Shown: piece by piece, positions 16,913-25,023 of the stretch
Layout of the letters: every line of letters begins with the position of its first letter
How positions within the stretch are numbered: position 1 is the stretch's first letter
Assembly: GCA_910579225.1 (NCBI GenBank)
Contig: CAJTTI010000011.1
Coordinates: 1-64,000, forward strand
Source: an uncultured Lachnospiraceae bacterium
GTDB taxonomy: Bacteria > Bacillota > Clostridia > Lachnospirales > Lachnospiraceae
Length of the DNA stretch: 64,000 nt
Direction of reading: 5' to 3'
Notes under the pieces: model-generated
The model's input: the letters and a program-made list of their open reading frames with translations, nothing else
Told to the model about the DNA's origin: nothing
Database searches by the model: none
Made by a program: the position numbers and the translations under genes

Positions 16913-18082
16913 TTAATCTTCCAGACTTTCTTTTAATTTATCCATAAATTTTTTCTTCTTCGGCTTGTAACCATCTTTTTTCTGATTCAGAGAATTCCCA
17001 CTCTCCAGATCATACTCTTTCAGCGCTTCTTTTGCACTGTGGCTCAGATTTGTGGGCACCTGAATCACCAGCGTCACATAGTGATCGCCGCGGACGCTCT
17101 TATTGCGAAGAGACGGCATACCTTTTCCTCTCAGACGCACTCTGGTATCCGTCTGCGTACCTGCTTTCACATCATATTCCACCTCTCCGTCCACCGTCTT
17201 GATCCGGATCGTCCCGCCAAGAGCGGCCAACGGGAATGTGATAGGTACAGTGGAGAAAATATCCATATCCTGCCTCTGGAATACCGGATGTCTGGATACC
17301 ATAACCTCCACCAGCAGATCCCCCCGGGGTCCGCCGTTGGCTCCCGGTTCTCCTTTGCCACGGATACGGATGCTCTGCCCATTGTCAATACCTGCCGGTA
17401 TGGTCACAGAAATTTTCTTTTTATTGGAAATGTAACCGGTCCCGTAACAATCCGGACACTTATCCTTGATAATTTTTCCAGTCCCATTACATTCTGGACA
17501 GGTTCGCACATTCTGCACCATTCCGAACAGGGACTGCTGCGTATAGACTACCTGGCCTTTGCCGCCGCATTTGGTACAGGTCTGCGGATCCGTCCCCGGC
17601 TTTGCTCCTGTTCCGTGGCATGTTCCACACTCGTCCTTCAGAGTCAGTTCCAGTTCCTTCTCACAGCCCTTTACGGAATCCTCAAATGTGATCCTGACGC
17701 TGGCGCGCAGATCTGCTCCACGCATGGGACCATTGCCGGACCTGCGGCTTCTTCCGCCTCCAAACAGGTCGCCGAAGATATCGCCGAAAATATCTCCCAT
17801 ATCTGCACCTGTAAAATCAAATCCGCCGAAGCCTCCGCCCCCGCCGCCCTGATCAAACGCCGCATGACCAAACTGATCATATTTCCGTCTTTTATCCGCA
17901 TCGCTCAAGATGGCATAGGCCTCAGAAGCTTCCTTAAACTTCTGCTCCGCCTCCTTGTCTCCTGGATTCATATCCGGATGATATTTCTTCGCCAGTTTCC
18001 TGTATGCACTCTTAATTGCCGAATCGTCCGCATTTTTATCCACTCCAAGGACCTCATAATAGTCTCTCTTCGTCTCTGCCAT
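16913..18082 (-). CDS. dnaJ: Chaperone DnaJ (Hsp40)
   Basis: 389-residue class I DnaJ, co-chaperone that delivers unfolded substrates to DnaK and stimulates its ATPase. The J domain (residues 1-70) has the HPD motif in KKYHPDMNPG. A Gly/Phe-rich linker runs to about 115. Four CxxCxGxG zinc repeats follow (CGTCHGTG, CTKCGGKG, CPECNGTG, CPDCYGTG), then the C-terminal substrate domains. The start is the ATG at 18082 after AGAGGTGG; the frame is open 22 codons further up without support. It is the last gene of hrcA-grpE-dnaK-dnaJ, separated from dnaK by 170 bases that hold a CCCACGG/CCGTGGG hairpin at about 18138-18162. Confidence 0.96.
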   Translation of the reverse strand: MAETKRDYYEVLGVDKNADDSAIKSAYRKLAKKYHPDMNPGDKEAEQKFKEASEAYAILSDADKRRKYDQFGHAAFDQGGGGGGFGGFDFTGADMGDIFGDIFGDLFGGGRSRRSGNGPMRGADLRASVRITFEDSVKGCEKELELTLKDECGTCHGTGAKPGTDPQTCTKCGGKGQVVYTQQSLFGMVQNVRTCPECNGTGKIIKDKCPDCYGTGYISNKKKISVTIPAGIDNGQSIRIRGKGEPGANGGPRGDLLVEVMVSRHPVFQRQDMDIFSTVPITFPLAALGGTIRIKTVDGEVEYDVKAGTQTDTRVRLRGKGMPSLRNKSVRGDHYVTLVIQVPTNLSHSAKEALKEYDLESGNSLNQKKDGYKPKKKKFMDKLKESLED

Positions 18083-18252
18083 ATCTATTATCCACCTCTC
18101 ATTATAACCATGGGAACCGTCCCCATACAGCCGAATGCCCACGGCCATTTATTGACCGTGGGTGATTCTGCTCTTTTCACTCCAAAACACTCCCGAAAAA
18201 CCCACTCAGCCTTTCGTCAGAGTCTGACAGGGCTTTACTTTCATTTTCTGGT

Positions 18253-20115
18253 TTACACCTCGCGATAATCTCCGTCTACCACATCGTCTGCTGCCTGAGA
18301 ACTCTGCGCACCTCCCATATCCGGGCCTGCGCCCTGCGCACCTGCAGACTGTGCCTGCTCATACATCTTCTGGAACAGGTTCTGAGAAGCCGTCATCAAC
18401 TCTTCTCTTCCGGATTTCAGCGCGTCGATATCCGCATCGGAGATTTCCGTCTGATTGGCAGTTCTCTCAACTACTGCTTTTAGAGAAGCAATCTTCTCTT
18501 CCACAGCCGCTTTCTCAGAAGCATCCAGATTCGCACCTGCTTCTTCCAGCGCTTTTTCAGTCTGGAATACAATCGCATCTGCATCATTCCTTGCGTCAAT
18601 GCCTTCTTTGCGCTTCTTGTCCTGTGCTTCAAACTCTGCCGCTTCTTTTACCGCCTTCTCAATATCGGAATCCGACATATTGGAACCTGCCGTAATCGTT
18701 ATATGCTGCTCTTTTCCGGTACCCATATCTTTTGCAGATACATTGACAATACCGTTGGCATCAATATCAAAAGTAACCTCAATCTGCGGAACCCCCCGGC
18801 GTGCAGGCGGAATTCCATCCAGACGGAACTGTCCAAGAGACTTGTTGTCTTTCGCAAACTGTCTCTCACCCTGCACCACGTTGATATCCACTGCAGTCTG
18901 ATTATCAGCTGCTGTGGAGAAGATCTGGCTCTTCTTGGTGGGAATCGTGGTATTTCTCTCAATCAGCCTGGTAGCGATACCGCCCATGGTCTCGATGGAC
19001 AGGGACAGGGGAGTCACATCCAGCAGCAGGATATCGCCTGCTCCCGCATCTCCTGCCAGTTTGCCGCCCTGGATGGATGCGCCGATAGCCACACACTCAT
19101 CCGGATTCAGCGTTTTACTTGGCTCATGACCTGTCAGCTGTTTTACTTTGTCCTGTACAGCAGGAATACGCGTGGAGCCCCCTACCAGAAGCACCTTTCC
19201 AAGCTCTGACGGGCTTACGCCGGCATCTCTGAGCGCTGCCTGCACCGGATTCGCCGTACGCTCCACCAGATCATGCGTCAGTTCATCAAATTTTGCTCTG
19301 GTCAGATTCATGTCAAAATGAAGCGGGCCATCGCTGTTCATGCTGATGAACGGCAGGTTGATATTCGTCGTTGTAGCAGCGGAAAGCTCTTTCTTCGCCT
19401 TCTCAGCCGCTTCTTTCAGTCTCTGAAGTGCCATCTTGTCATTGGACAGATCCACTCCGTTCATTTTCTTGAACTCTGCCAGCAACCAGTCTGTGATCTT
19501 CTGATCGAAGTCGTCGCCGCCCAGACGGTTGTCTCCTGCAGTCGCCAGAACTTCAATTACGCCGTCGCCGATCTCAATAATGGATACATCAAACGTACCG
19601 CCTCCAAGGTCATACACCATGATCTTCTGCTCTTTTTCATTGTCCAGGCCATATGCCAGCGCCGCTGCCGTCGGCTCGTTGATAATACGTTTTACATCCA
19701 GGCCTGCAATCTTTCCTGCATCTTTTGTCGCCTGTCTCTGCGCATCGTTAAAATAAGCCGGAACCGTGATCACAGCTTCCGTTACCTTTTCACCCAGATA
19801 GTTTTCTGCATCCGCTTTCATCTTCTGAAGAATCATCGCCGAAATTTCCTGAGGGGAATATTTCTTGTCGTCAATCGTCACCTTATAATCGCTGCCCATA
19901 TGCCTTTTGATGGAAGAGATGGTCTTCTCCGCATTGGTTACTGCCTGACGCTTTGCTGGTTCTCCCACAAGGCGCTCCCCTGTCTTTGTAAATGCCACAA
20001 TCGACGGAGTGGTCCTTGCACCTTCTGTATTAGCAATAACGGTTGGTTTTCCGCCCTCCATAACGGATACGCAAGAATTTGTGGTTCCTAAGTCAATACC
20101 GATAATTTTACTCAT
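18253..20115 (-). CDS. dnaK: Chaperone DnaK (Hsp70)
   Basis: 620-residue Hsp70. The ATPase domain opens with IGIDLGTTNSCV and contains the VYDLGGGTFDVSI and LVGGSTRIPAVQ signatures. The substrate-binding domain starts near residue 360 (LLLDVTPLSLSIETMGG) and the tail is Gly/Ala/Gln-rich. As usual in Gram-positives it lacks the insertion found in the ATPase domain of enteric DnaK. AGGAGG precedes the ATG. It lies between grpE and dnaJ under CIRCE/HrcA control. Confidence 0.98.
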   Translation of the reverse strand: MSKIIGIDLGTTNSCVSVMEGGKPTVIANTEGARTTPSIVAFTKTGERLVGEPAKRQAVTNAEKTISSIKRHMGSDYKVTIDDKKYSPQEISAMILQKMKADAENYLGEKVTEAVITVPAYFNDAQRQATKDAGKIAGLDVKRIINEPTAAALAYGLDNEKEQKIMVYDLGGGTFDVSIIEIGDGVIEVLATAGDNRLGGDDFDQKITDWLLAEFKKMNGVDLSNDKMALQRLKEAAEKAKKELSAATTTNINLPFISMNSDGPLHFDMNLTRAKFDELTHDLVERTANPVQAALRDAGVSPSELGKVLLVGGSTRIPAVQDKVKQLTGHEPSKTLNPDECVAIGASIQGGKLAGDAGAGDILLLDVTPLSLSIETMGGIATRLIERNTTIPTKKSQIFSTAADNQTAVDINVVQGERQFAKDNKSLGQFRLDGIPPARRGVPQIEVTFDIDANGIVNVSAKDMGTGKEQHITITAGSNMSDSDIEKAVKEAAEFEAQDKKRKEGIDARNDADAIVFQTEKALEEAGANLDASEKAAVEEKIASLKAVVERTANQTEISDADIDALKSGREELMTASQNLFQKMYEQAQSAGAQGAGPDMGGAQSSQAADDVVDGDYREV

Positions 20116-20172
20116 AATTTGCCTCCTGTTATAATTCCAAATGCTGTTTTAAATTTGCTGTTTTCCATCAGT

Positions 20173-20805
20173 TTAATTTGCCACGGTTACCATGCTGAAC
20201 CGCAGAACCGTATCTTTATATTTATAACCTTTCTGGAATTCCTCAGCGATGATGTTCTCGCCGAGTTCTTCATTTTCCACATGCATGACTGCATTATGGA
20301 GATTCGGATCAAATTCCTGGCCGACCGCTTCGATCGGGGTTACTCCCATATCTGTCAAAACCGTCATCAGCTGCTTATAGATCATCTCCATACCGCTGGC
20401 AACCGGCCCCTCTTTCTCTTCCTCTGGAATACTTTTGATTCCGCGTTCGAAATTATCCACTACCGGAAGGATTTTTTCAATCACATCCTTTGCACCGACG
20501 GTGTACATCTGGGTTTTCTCCTTCTCCGTCCGGTTCCGGAAATTCTCAAACTCCGCCAGCTGACGCTTCACTTTATCGGTCAGCTCTGCGATCTGTTCAT
20601 CTCTCTTGTCTTTTTTCTCTCTTTTCTTAAAAAAACTTTTTTTCTCTCCCGGGCCTGAACCCTGTTCTTCCTCCTCTTCTGCCTGAGCTTCCGGTTCTGC
20701 CGGCGTCTCATCCGGAACTTCTTCCTCCTCCTGTATGGGAACCTCTTCCTGTTCCAGCTCTTCTTTTTCTAATTCTTCTTTTTCTAATTCTTTCTTCTCT
20801 TCCAA
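20173..20805 (-). CDS. grpE: Nucleotide exchange factor GrpE
   Basis: GrpE, about 210 residues, which releases ADP from DnaK. The N-terminal 70 residues are an acidic, Glu-rich low-complexity region containing an exact 15-bp tandem repeat (20761-20790, encoding KEELE-like units), followed by the long dimerisation helix (about 75-125) and the C-terminal beta domain with NPNLHNAVMHVEN-type signature (here DPNLHNAVM). No ATG occurs before the helix. I chose the TTG at 20805 because AAAGGTGG lies seven bases before it; the GTG at 20817 would overlap that same ribosome site. Confidence 0.9.
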   Translation of the reverse strand: MEEKKELEKEELEKEELEQEEVPIQEEEEVPDETPAEPEAQAEEEEEQGSGPGEKKSFFKKREKKDKRDEQIAELTDKVKRQLAEFENFRNRTEKEKTQMYTVGAKDVIEKILPVVDNFERGIKSIPEEEKEGPVASGMEMIYKQLMTVLTDMGVTPIEAVGQEFDPNLHNAVMHVENEELGENIIAEEFQKGYKYKDTVLRFSMVTVAN

Positions 20806-20821
20806 CTGTATCTCCACCTTT

Positions 20822-21844
20822 CTATTTGTGGAAAACGTCGTCCAGCTGATCCATCAATGTCTTCAGCGTACCCATGACGTTCTCATAATCCATCCGTTTC
20901 GGGCCGATAATCCCTATGGTTCCCTGCAGTCCCTGGCCCAGTTCATAGGTAGCTGTTACTACACTGCAGTCCTTCATACTTTGAATCGGTGATTCACTTC
21001 CGATATAAACCTGAATTCCCTTGTCTTCTTTATTTAATGTCTCTGTAACCAATTCCACCAGCATCTGCTTTTCTTCCAGGGTCTGGATCAGTTCGCTGGC
21101 TTTTCCATTGTCGCTCAACTCCGGATAACGGAAAATATTAGTGGCGCCGCCAGTATAGATTTCCATCCCTTCATCAGAATGAATCGCTTCTGCCACCGCA
21201 TCCACCACATCGCTGATAATATTACTATGGATACCGGCTTGTTCTTTCATACTGGAAATCATCTGCAGATTAATCTCCGCGATGGTTTTTCCATTAAGCA
21301 TGGTATTCAACAAAATATTCAGCTTCAGAATCGTTTCTGTATCCAGCTCTTCACACAACGGGATCAGCTTATTGCGAATCACATTGCCTTCCGCCACGAT
21401 CACTGCAAGAATCTGCTGATCATCCACTTTGGACAGCTGAATAAACTTCAGCTTGTTCTGATGATACTGAGGCGCTGACACCATAGTGGCGTAATTCGTA
21501 TTATTTGCAAGTACTTTTACCACCTGCTTCAATACCTGTTCCAGCTTATCCGTCCGCTGAATCATCAGCTCTTTCAGTTCTGTGACCTCCCGCTCCTTTT
21601 CCGTCATCAGGTGGTCCACATACAGACGATAACCTTTATCAGAAGGAATCCGGCCTGCCGAGGTATGTGGTTGGATAATGTATCCCATCTCCTCCAGATC
21701 CGACATCTCGTTGCGGATTGTGGCAGAACTCAACTTCAGATCTGAATACTTCGATATGGTCCTCGAACCTACAGGTTCTCCGGTTTCCAGATAAGTCCGG
21801 ATGATTGCATGCAGAATCTTCAGTTTTCTCTCATCCAGATCCAC
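20822..21844 (-). CDS. hrcA: Heat-inducible transcription repressor HrcA
   Basis: 340-residue HrcA. The N-terminal winged helix (residues 1-75, with EPVGSRTIS and LSSATIRNEMSDLEEMGYI) binds CIRCE. The rest is the GAF-like dimer domain, whose folding is assisted by GroEL in characterised systems. The start is GTG with AGGAAGGG about ten bases upstream. It is the first gene of the heat-shock operon and its own repressor through the CIRCE element just upstream. Confidence 0.96.
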   Translation of the reverse strand: MDLDERKLKILHAIIRTYLETGEPVGSRTISKYSDLKLSSATIRNEMSDLEEMGYIIQPHTSAGRIPSDKGYRLYVDHLMTEKEREVTELKELMIQRTDKLEQVLKQVVKVLANNTNYATMVSAPQYHQNKLKFIQLSKVDDQQILAVIVAEGNVIRNKLIPLCEELDTETILKLNILLNTMLNGKTIAEINLQMISSMKEQAGIHSNIISDVVDAVAEAIHSDEGMEIYTGGATNIFRYPELSDNGKASELIQTLEEKQMLVELVTETLNKEDKGIQVYIGSESPIQSMKDCSVVTATYELGQGLQGTIGIIGPKRMDYENVMGTLKTLMDQLDDVFHK

Positions 21845-21869
21845 AATCTCACATCCCTTCCTCTCCTTG

Positions 21870-21896
21870 TTAGCACTCAGCGATTAAGAGTGCTAA
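21870..21896. promoter_or_regulatory. CIRCE operator (HrcA binding site)
   Basis: Perfect TTAGCACTC, nine-base spacer, GAGTGCTAA, placed between the hrcA promoter and start codon. Confidence 0.97.
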
Positions 21897-21910
21897 CATT
21901 TACTGAAATA

Positions 21911-21940
21911 AAGATAGCACCCAAAGGGGTGCTTTGTCAA
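21911..21940 (-). promoter_or_regulatory. hrcA operon promoter with a palindrome filling the spacer
   Basis: Minus strand: TTGACA, 18-base spacer, TATCTT, just upstream of CIRCE. The spacer is almost entirely a perfect inverted repeat, AGCACCC, four bases, GGGTGCT (21916-21933). It may be a second operator, or part of the 3' terminator of the preceding TPR gene. Confidence 0.7.
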
Positions 21941-22030
21941 TACTTTTATATTTTTTTTATACTTTTTTCTTCATCTGTTCAGCCATACACAGATGAGCAT
22001 ATACTTCTTGTTTCTTCAAAACAGACTTCT

Positions 22031-22879
22031 CTACCGTGTCTTCAAAAATATATACTCCCGTTGTGCTTTCTCATCTTCCGGATACCGCTCCAGATAGCTC
22101 TCCATCTTCAGCCGCGCCGTCTCAAAATCCCCTTTCTGTTCATACACTGCGATTTCACGCCCCAGAAGCTCCTGGAGCACTGCTCCTTCTCCTTTGGAAA
22201 TCCCTGCTTCCAGCGTACTCAAAGCCCCATCATAATCTTCCTGATCTATCTGCCAGGAGGCAACTTTTACATAAGCTTCCTGATGTACCGGCGATTCTCC
22301 CTGAAGATAACTCTGATACAACGTCATTGCATAGTCTGTATTGCCCATCTGCCAATACAGCTCTGCCTCCCAGTAAACTGCTTCGCTGTTTCCTTCATCA
22401 ACCGCACCCTCCAGATACTTCTTCGCATTGGTGTAGTCTTCCATATAATAAGCCAGTCTGCCCAACATCAGCGTGTCCTTTTTGGAAGTCTGTTCTATAG
22501 CAGCCGCAAAATCTTCTCTGGCTGATGTGAGATTCTCAGCCTCCCGATAAAGCAGCCCACGGGTCATATAGATCTCCGGACTTTCTTTCAGATCCAGAAT
22601 CGCGGTACAGGTGTCAATCGCTTTCTGAAGTTCTCCCCCATGGTACAGAGCAGACGCCTTGTATGCGGCAATATCCAGCTCCAGCGCTCCTGCATGCATA
22701 CCGGCAAGCTCCAACGCCTGATCATAGGAGCGGACCGCTTCTTCATAGTTCCCTTCCAGTGCCTGCTGCATCCCCTGACTGCGAAGAGCCAGCTGCTGTT
22801 CCTGCGTCTCTGCACTCTTTGCGCAGCCCGCGAGACAACAGACGCCAAATCCTATGATTATTAGCCTTTTTAACCTCAT
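22031..22879 (-). CDS. TPR-repeat lipoprotein
   Basis: 282-residue exported lipoprotein: signal peptide with lipobox CLAGC (Cys near residue 19), then about six tetratricopeptide-like helical repeats (for example residues 30-64, GNYEEAVRSYDQALELAG). TPR proteins mediate protein contacts; here it would sit on the outer face of the membrane and may scaffold glycopolymer enzymes. The ATG overlaps the TGA of the upstream rhamnosyltransferase gene (ATGA), so it is translationally coupled to the surface-polysaccharide locus, of which it is the last gene. Confidence 0.85.
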   Translation of the reverse strand: MRLKRLIIIGFGVCCLAGCAKSAETQEQQLALRSQGMQQALEGNYEEAVRSYDQALELAGMHAGALELDIAAYKASALYHGGELQKAIDTCTAILDLKESPEIYMTRGLLYREAENLTSAREDFAAAIEQTSKKDTLMLGRLAYYMEDYTNAKKYLEGAVDEGNSEAVYWEAELYWQMGNTDYAMTLYQSYLQGESPVHQEAYVKVASWQIDQEDYDGALSTLEAGISKGEGAVLQELLGREIAVYEQKGDFETARLKMESYLERYPEDEKAQREYIFLKTR

Positions 22880-23802
22880 CTCTGTTCCCCTTTCAGCCAA
22901 AATGATGGATTCATCGTACATTTTAAGATCAGTTTCTCCGGAAGCTTTTGATAATGCCTCCCCAGACGATAACCCAGAAGCTTTCCGGCATTCTGCATTC
23001 CCACCGTTAGGATCAGCCACGGTTTTCTGATTTGGATACAGTGAAGCATACTTTTTTTCACCAGCTTCATCCCTTCAGATTCCGAACGCACGCCTCCGAA
23101 TATCTCCGGATGCATGACCTGAGAAACTGCCAGATCAAAGTATCTGTGAAACTGCTCCGCAGCACTGTAATTGTGGGAATGAAAGACCTTTGCATCCGCA
23201 CAATACGCGATTTTCCCTCCGGCCTGAAGCATCCTGCCAGCAAGAATCATATCCTCATTGAAGATCGTCTTCTTCTCAAAACCGCCCTGGGCCAGATATG
23301 CCTCCCGCCTCCATGCAGCACACACGTTGGAACAGAAGAATGCCTTGATTCCCATCTGCTCCAGATCTTCCTTTCCTTTGACGCAGCTTTCCTTTGGATA
23401 GTTAAAACTTCTGGTGTACTTCTCCACTTCACTGCAATTCTTCTTTGGAAGCTGTCTGGCATAAGCTGCCCATATACCGGGATCTACAAATGCATCTACA
23501 AGTTTCTCAATCAGACAGGTATCTGCCGGAACCGCATCCTGCGTCATACATACCACAAGATCTGCCGAAGATCTGGCAAATCCTTCATCCCGTGTGCCTC
23601 CATGATCAAATTGTTCCTTTGTCAGATGATGAATCTCCAGATTTTCATACCTCCCGGAAAGTCCCTGGGGAAAAAAAGCCTCCTCTGTATTCATCAATAT
23701 GATCTTCCGCACCGGAAAGCTTTGCGCCTTCAGCCTGGAAAGCAGCGAATCCAGTTGCTTTCCAGGGCGATATACGGGGATCAGAACATCTGCTGTCAAC
23801 AT
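22876..23802 (-). CDS. GT2 glycosyltransferase, rhamnosyltransferase-like
   Basis: 308-residue GT-A fold enzyme. The nucleotide-sugar strand is VLIPVYRPG at the start; the block FDHGGTRDEGFA near residue 82 and the MTQDAVPAD motif near 100, carrying the metal-binding acidic position, are typical of RfbF/RfbN-type rhamnosyltransferases. The catalytic acidic residue is in IFNEDMILAGRM near 205. With RmlA and RmlC in the locus, dTDP-L-rhamnose is the likely donor. The start is the ATG at 23802 with GGAGG ten bases upstream. Confidence 0.87.
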   Translation of the reverse strand: MLTADVLIPVYRPGKQLDSLLSRLKAQSFPVRKIILMNTEEAFFPQGLSGRYENLEIHHLTKEQFDHGGTRDEGFARSSADLVVCMTQDAVPADTCLIEKLVDAFVDPGIWAAYARQLPKKNCSEVEKYTRSFNYPKESCVKGKEDLEQMGIKAFFCSNVCAAWRREAYLAQGGFEKKTIFNEDMILAGRMLQAGGKIAYCADAKVFHSHNYSAAEQFHRYFDLAVSQVMHPEIFGGVRSESEGMKLVKKSMLHCIQIRKPWLILTVGMQNAGKLLGYRLGRHYQKLPEKLILKCTMNPSFWLKGEQR

Positions 23803-23831
23803 TTCTGTAAAACCTCCAGCCACAACAGGCG

Positions 23832-23855
23832 CAGGGAATGCCGCAGCATTCCCTG
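23832..23855. other. Perfect 10-bp hairpin without T-run
   Basis: CAGGGAATGC, four-base loop, GCATTCCCTG in the short gap between the LCP gene and the next glycosyltransferase. It is not followed by T on either strand, so it is more likely an mRNA processing or stability element than a terminator. Confidence 0.6.
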
Positions 23856-23862
23856 AAATCTC

Positions 23863-25002
23863 TTAATATCCTGTATCACTTGTAATCTGATCTGATATGG
23901 CCTGTACTTCTTCTGACGGCTCATATTCGTAGTTATTAAACAGGTATTCATGCAACTGTTTCACATTTTCCGCCAGATTCACCGGAACCACGCAAGAACC
24001 CTTTCCTTTGATACTTGCTGCCACTTTATCAAAGGGGAAGCCCTGCGTATCTACAATATCATACCCTATCATCTCAGGCGCCATCTGGATCAGCTGTTCG
24101 TTCGTGTAATTTGTTGCAATCTTGGAGAATACTGCATTGATGATCTCGTTGATCTTGGCAATATCGGCTTCCTTCGCTTTACTTACAATCTCCATGATTA
24201 CTTCCCGCTGACGCTCCGTCCTCTTAAAATCGTCACCCGCTGTATAACGGATACGGCAATAAGAGGTCGCCTGCACACCGTCAAGGAGCTGTCGTCCGGT
24301 CTGTGTCAACTTCTGCGTCGCTACTCCTGTTACCTTGGACGTCTCTATTGTATAATTATTCAGGTGGTCGATCTCCACTTCATCCACATCAATATAAATT
24401 CCACCCAGCAGATCAATCGTTTCTGTCAGGGCCGCAAAATCCACGCTCATATAATACTGAATATCCAGATCCAGATTTTTATTCAGCATGGTCATAGCCT
24501 GTTCCGGACCGCCTGCCGAATAAGCGCCGTTACATTTATTGTATTTTCCATTCGTCAGATCCAGATAAGTATCACGATAAACGGAGACAAGTCTCACCTC
24601 TTTTGTATCATTATTAATGCTCGCAATGATAATAGTATCACTGCGGTTTCCTTTACCAAGCTGTCCTGGTATTCTGGTATCCAGTCCGAACAGAGCCACA
24701 TTGGTGTAACCGGACATTGTCTGGACCGTCTCTTCCGGTATGGTCTCATTGACTTTTACATTTTCCGGATTTACCTCGGGCCTCTGCAGTTTGTCCAGCT
24801 GTCTCACTACATAAAACCCTGCCACCAATACCAGCAGCAGAAAAATCTCAACGCCGAAAATAATAAATCTTTTCTTTTTCCTGGCCGCCTTTTTCCTGGC
24901 TGCCCCTTTCTTCCTCGAATTCGCAGAGCCGGTACCGGAAGAAGCGCTTCTTTTTGAAGAACTCTTTTTTCCACCTGTCTTTTTCATCGTTTCTTTTGCC
25001 AT
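23863..25002 (-). CDS. LytR-CpsA-Psr (LCP) family glycopolymer ligase
   Basis: 379-residue membrane enzyme that transfers undecaprenyl-linked glycopolymer to peptidoglycan on the outer surface. Residues 1-45 are a Lys/Ser/Arg-rich cytoplasmic tail, 46-66 a membrane helix, and the LCP domain starts near 95. Conserved arginines for pyrophosphate binding are visible in NRSDTIII and LVSVYRDTYLDL, with a further Arg cluster in CRIRYTAGDDFKRTERQR. It lies at the 3' end of the glycopolymer locus next to the polyprenyl-phosphate sugar transferase, as expected for a wall-attached polymer. The ribosome site AAAGGATG precedes the ATG. Confidence 0.93.
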   Translation of the reverse strand: MAKETMKKTGGKKSSSKRSASSGTGSANSRKKGAARKKAARKKKRFIIFGVEIFLLLVLVAGFYVVRQLDKLQRPEVNPENVKVNETIPEETVQTMSGYTNVALFGLDTRIPGQLGKGNRSDTIIIASINNDTKEVRLVSVYRDTYLDLTNGKYNKCNGAYSAGGPEQAMTMLNKNLDLDIQYYMSVDFAALTETIDLLGGIYIDVDEVEIDHLNNYTIETSKVTGVATQKLTQTGRQLLDGVQATSYCRIRYTAGDDFKRTERQREVIMEIVSKAKEADIAKINEIINAVFSKIATNYTNEQLIQMAPEMIGYDIVDTQGFPFDKVAASIKGKGSCVVPVNLAENVKQLHEYLFNNYEYEPSEEVQAISDQITSDTGY

Positions 25003-25023
25003 AATTCATCCTTTCTACGCCTG

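Noticed and set aside
18138..18162. Terminator between dnaK and dnaJ
   Set aside because: The CCCACGG/CCGTGGG hairpin has no T-run on either strand; kept only as a note in the dnaJ entry.
17039..18268. Long open frame antisense to dnaJ
   Set aside because: Same reason: covered by dnaJ, no start signal, low-complexity antisense composition.
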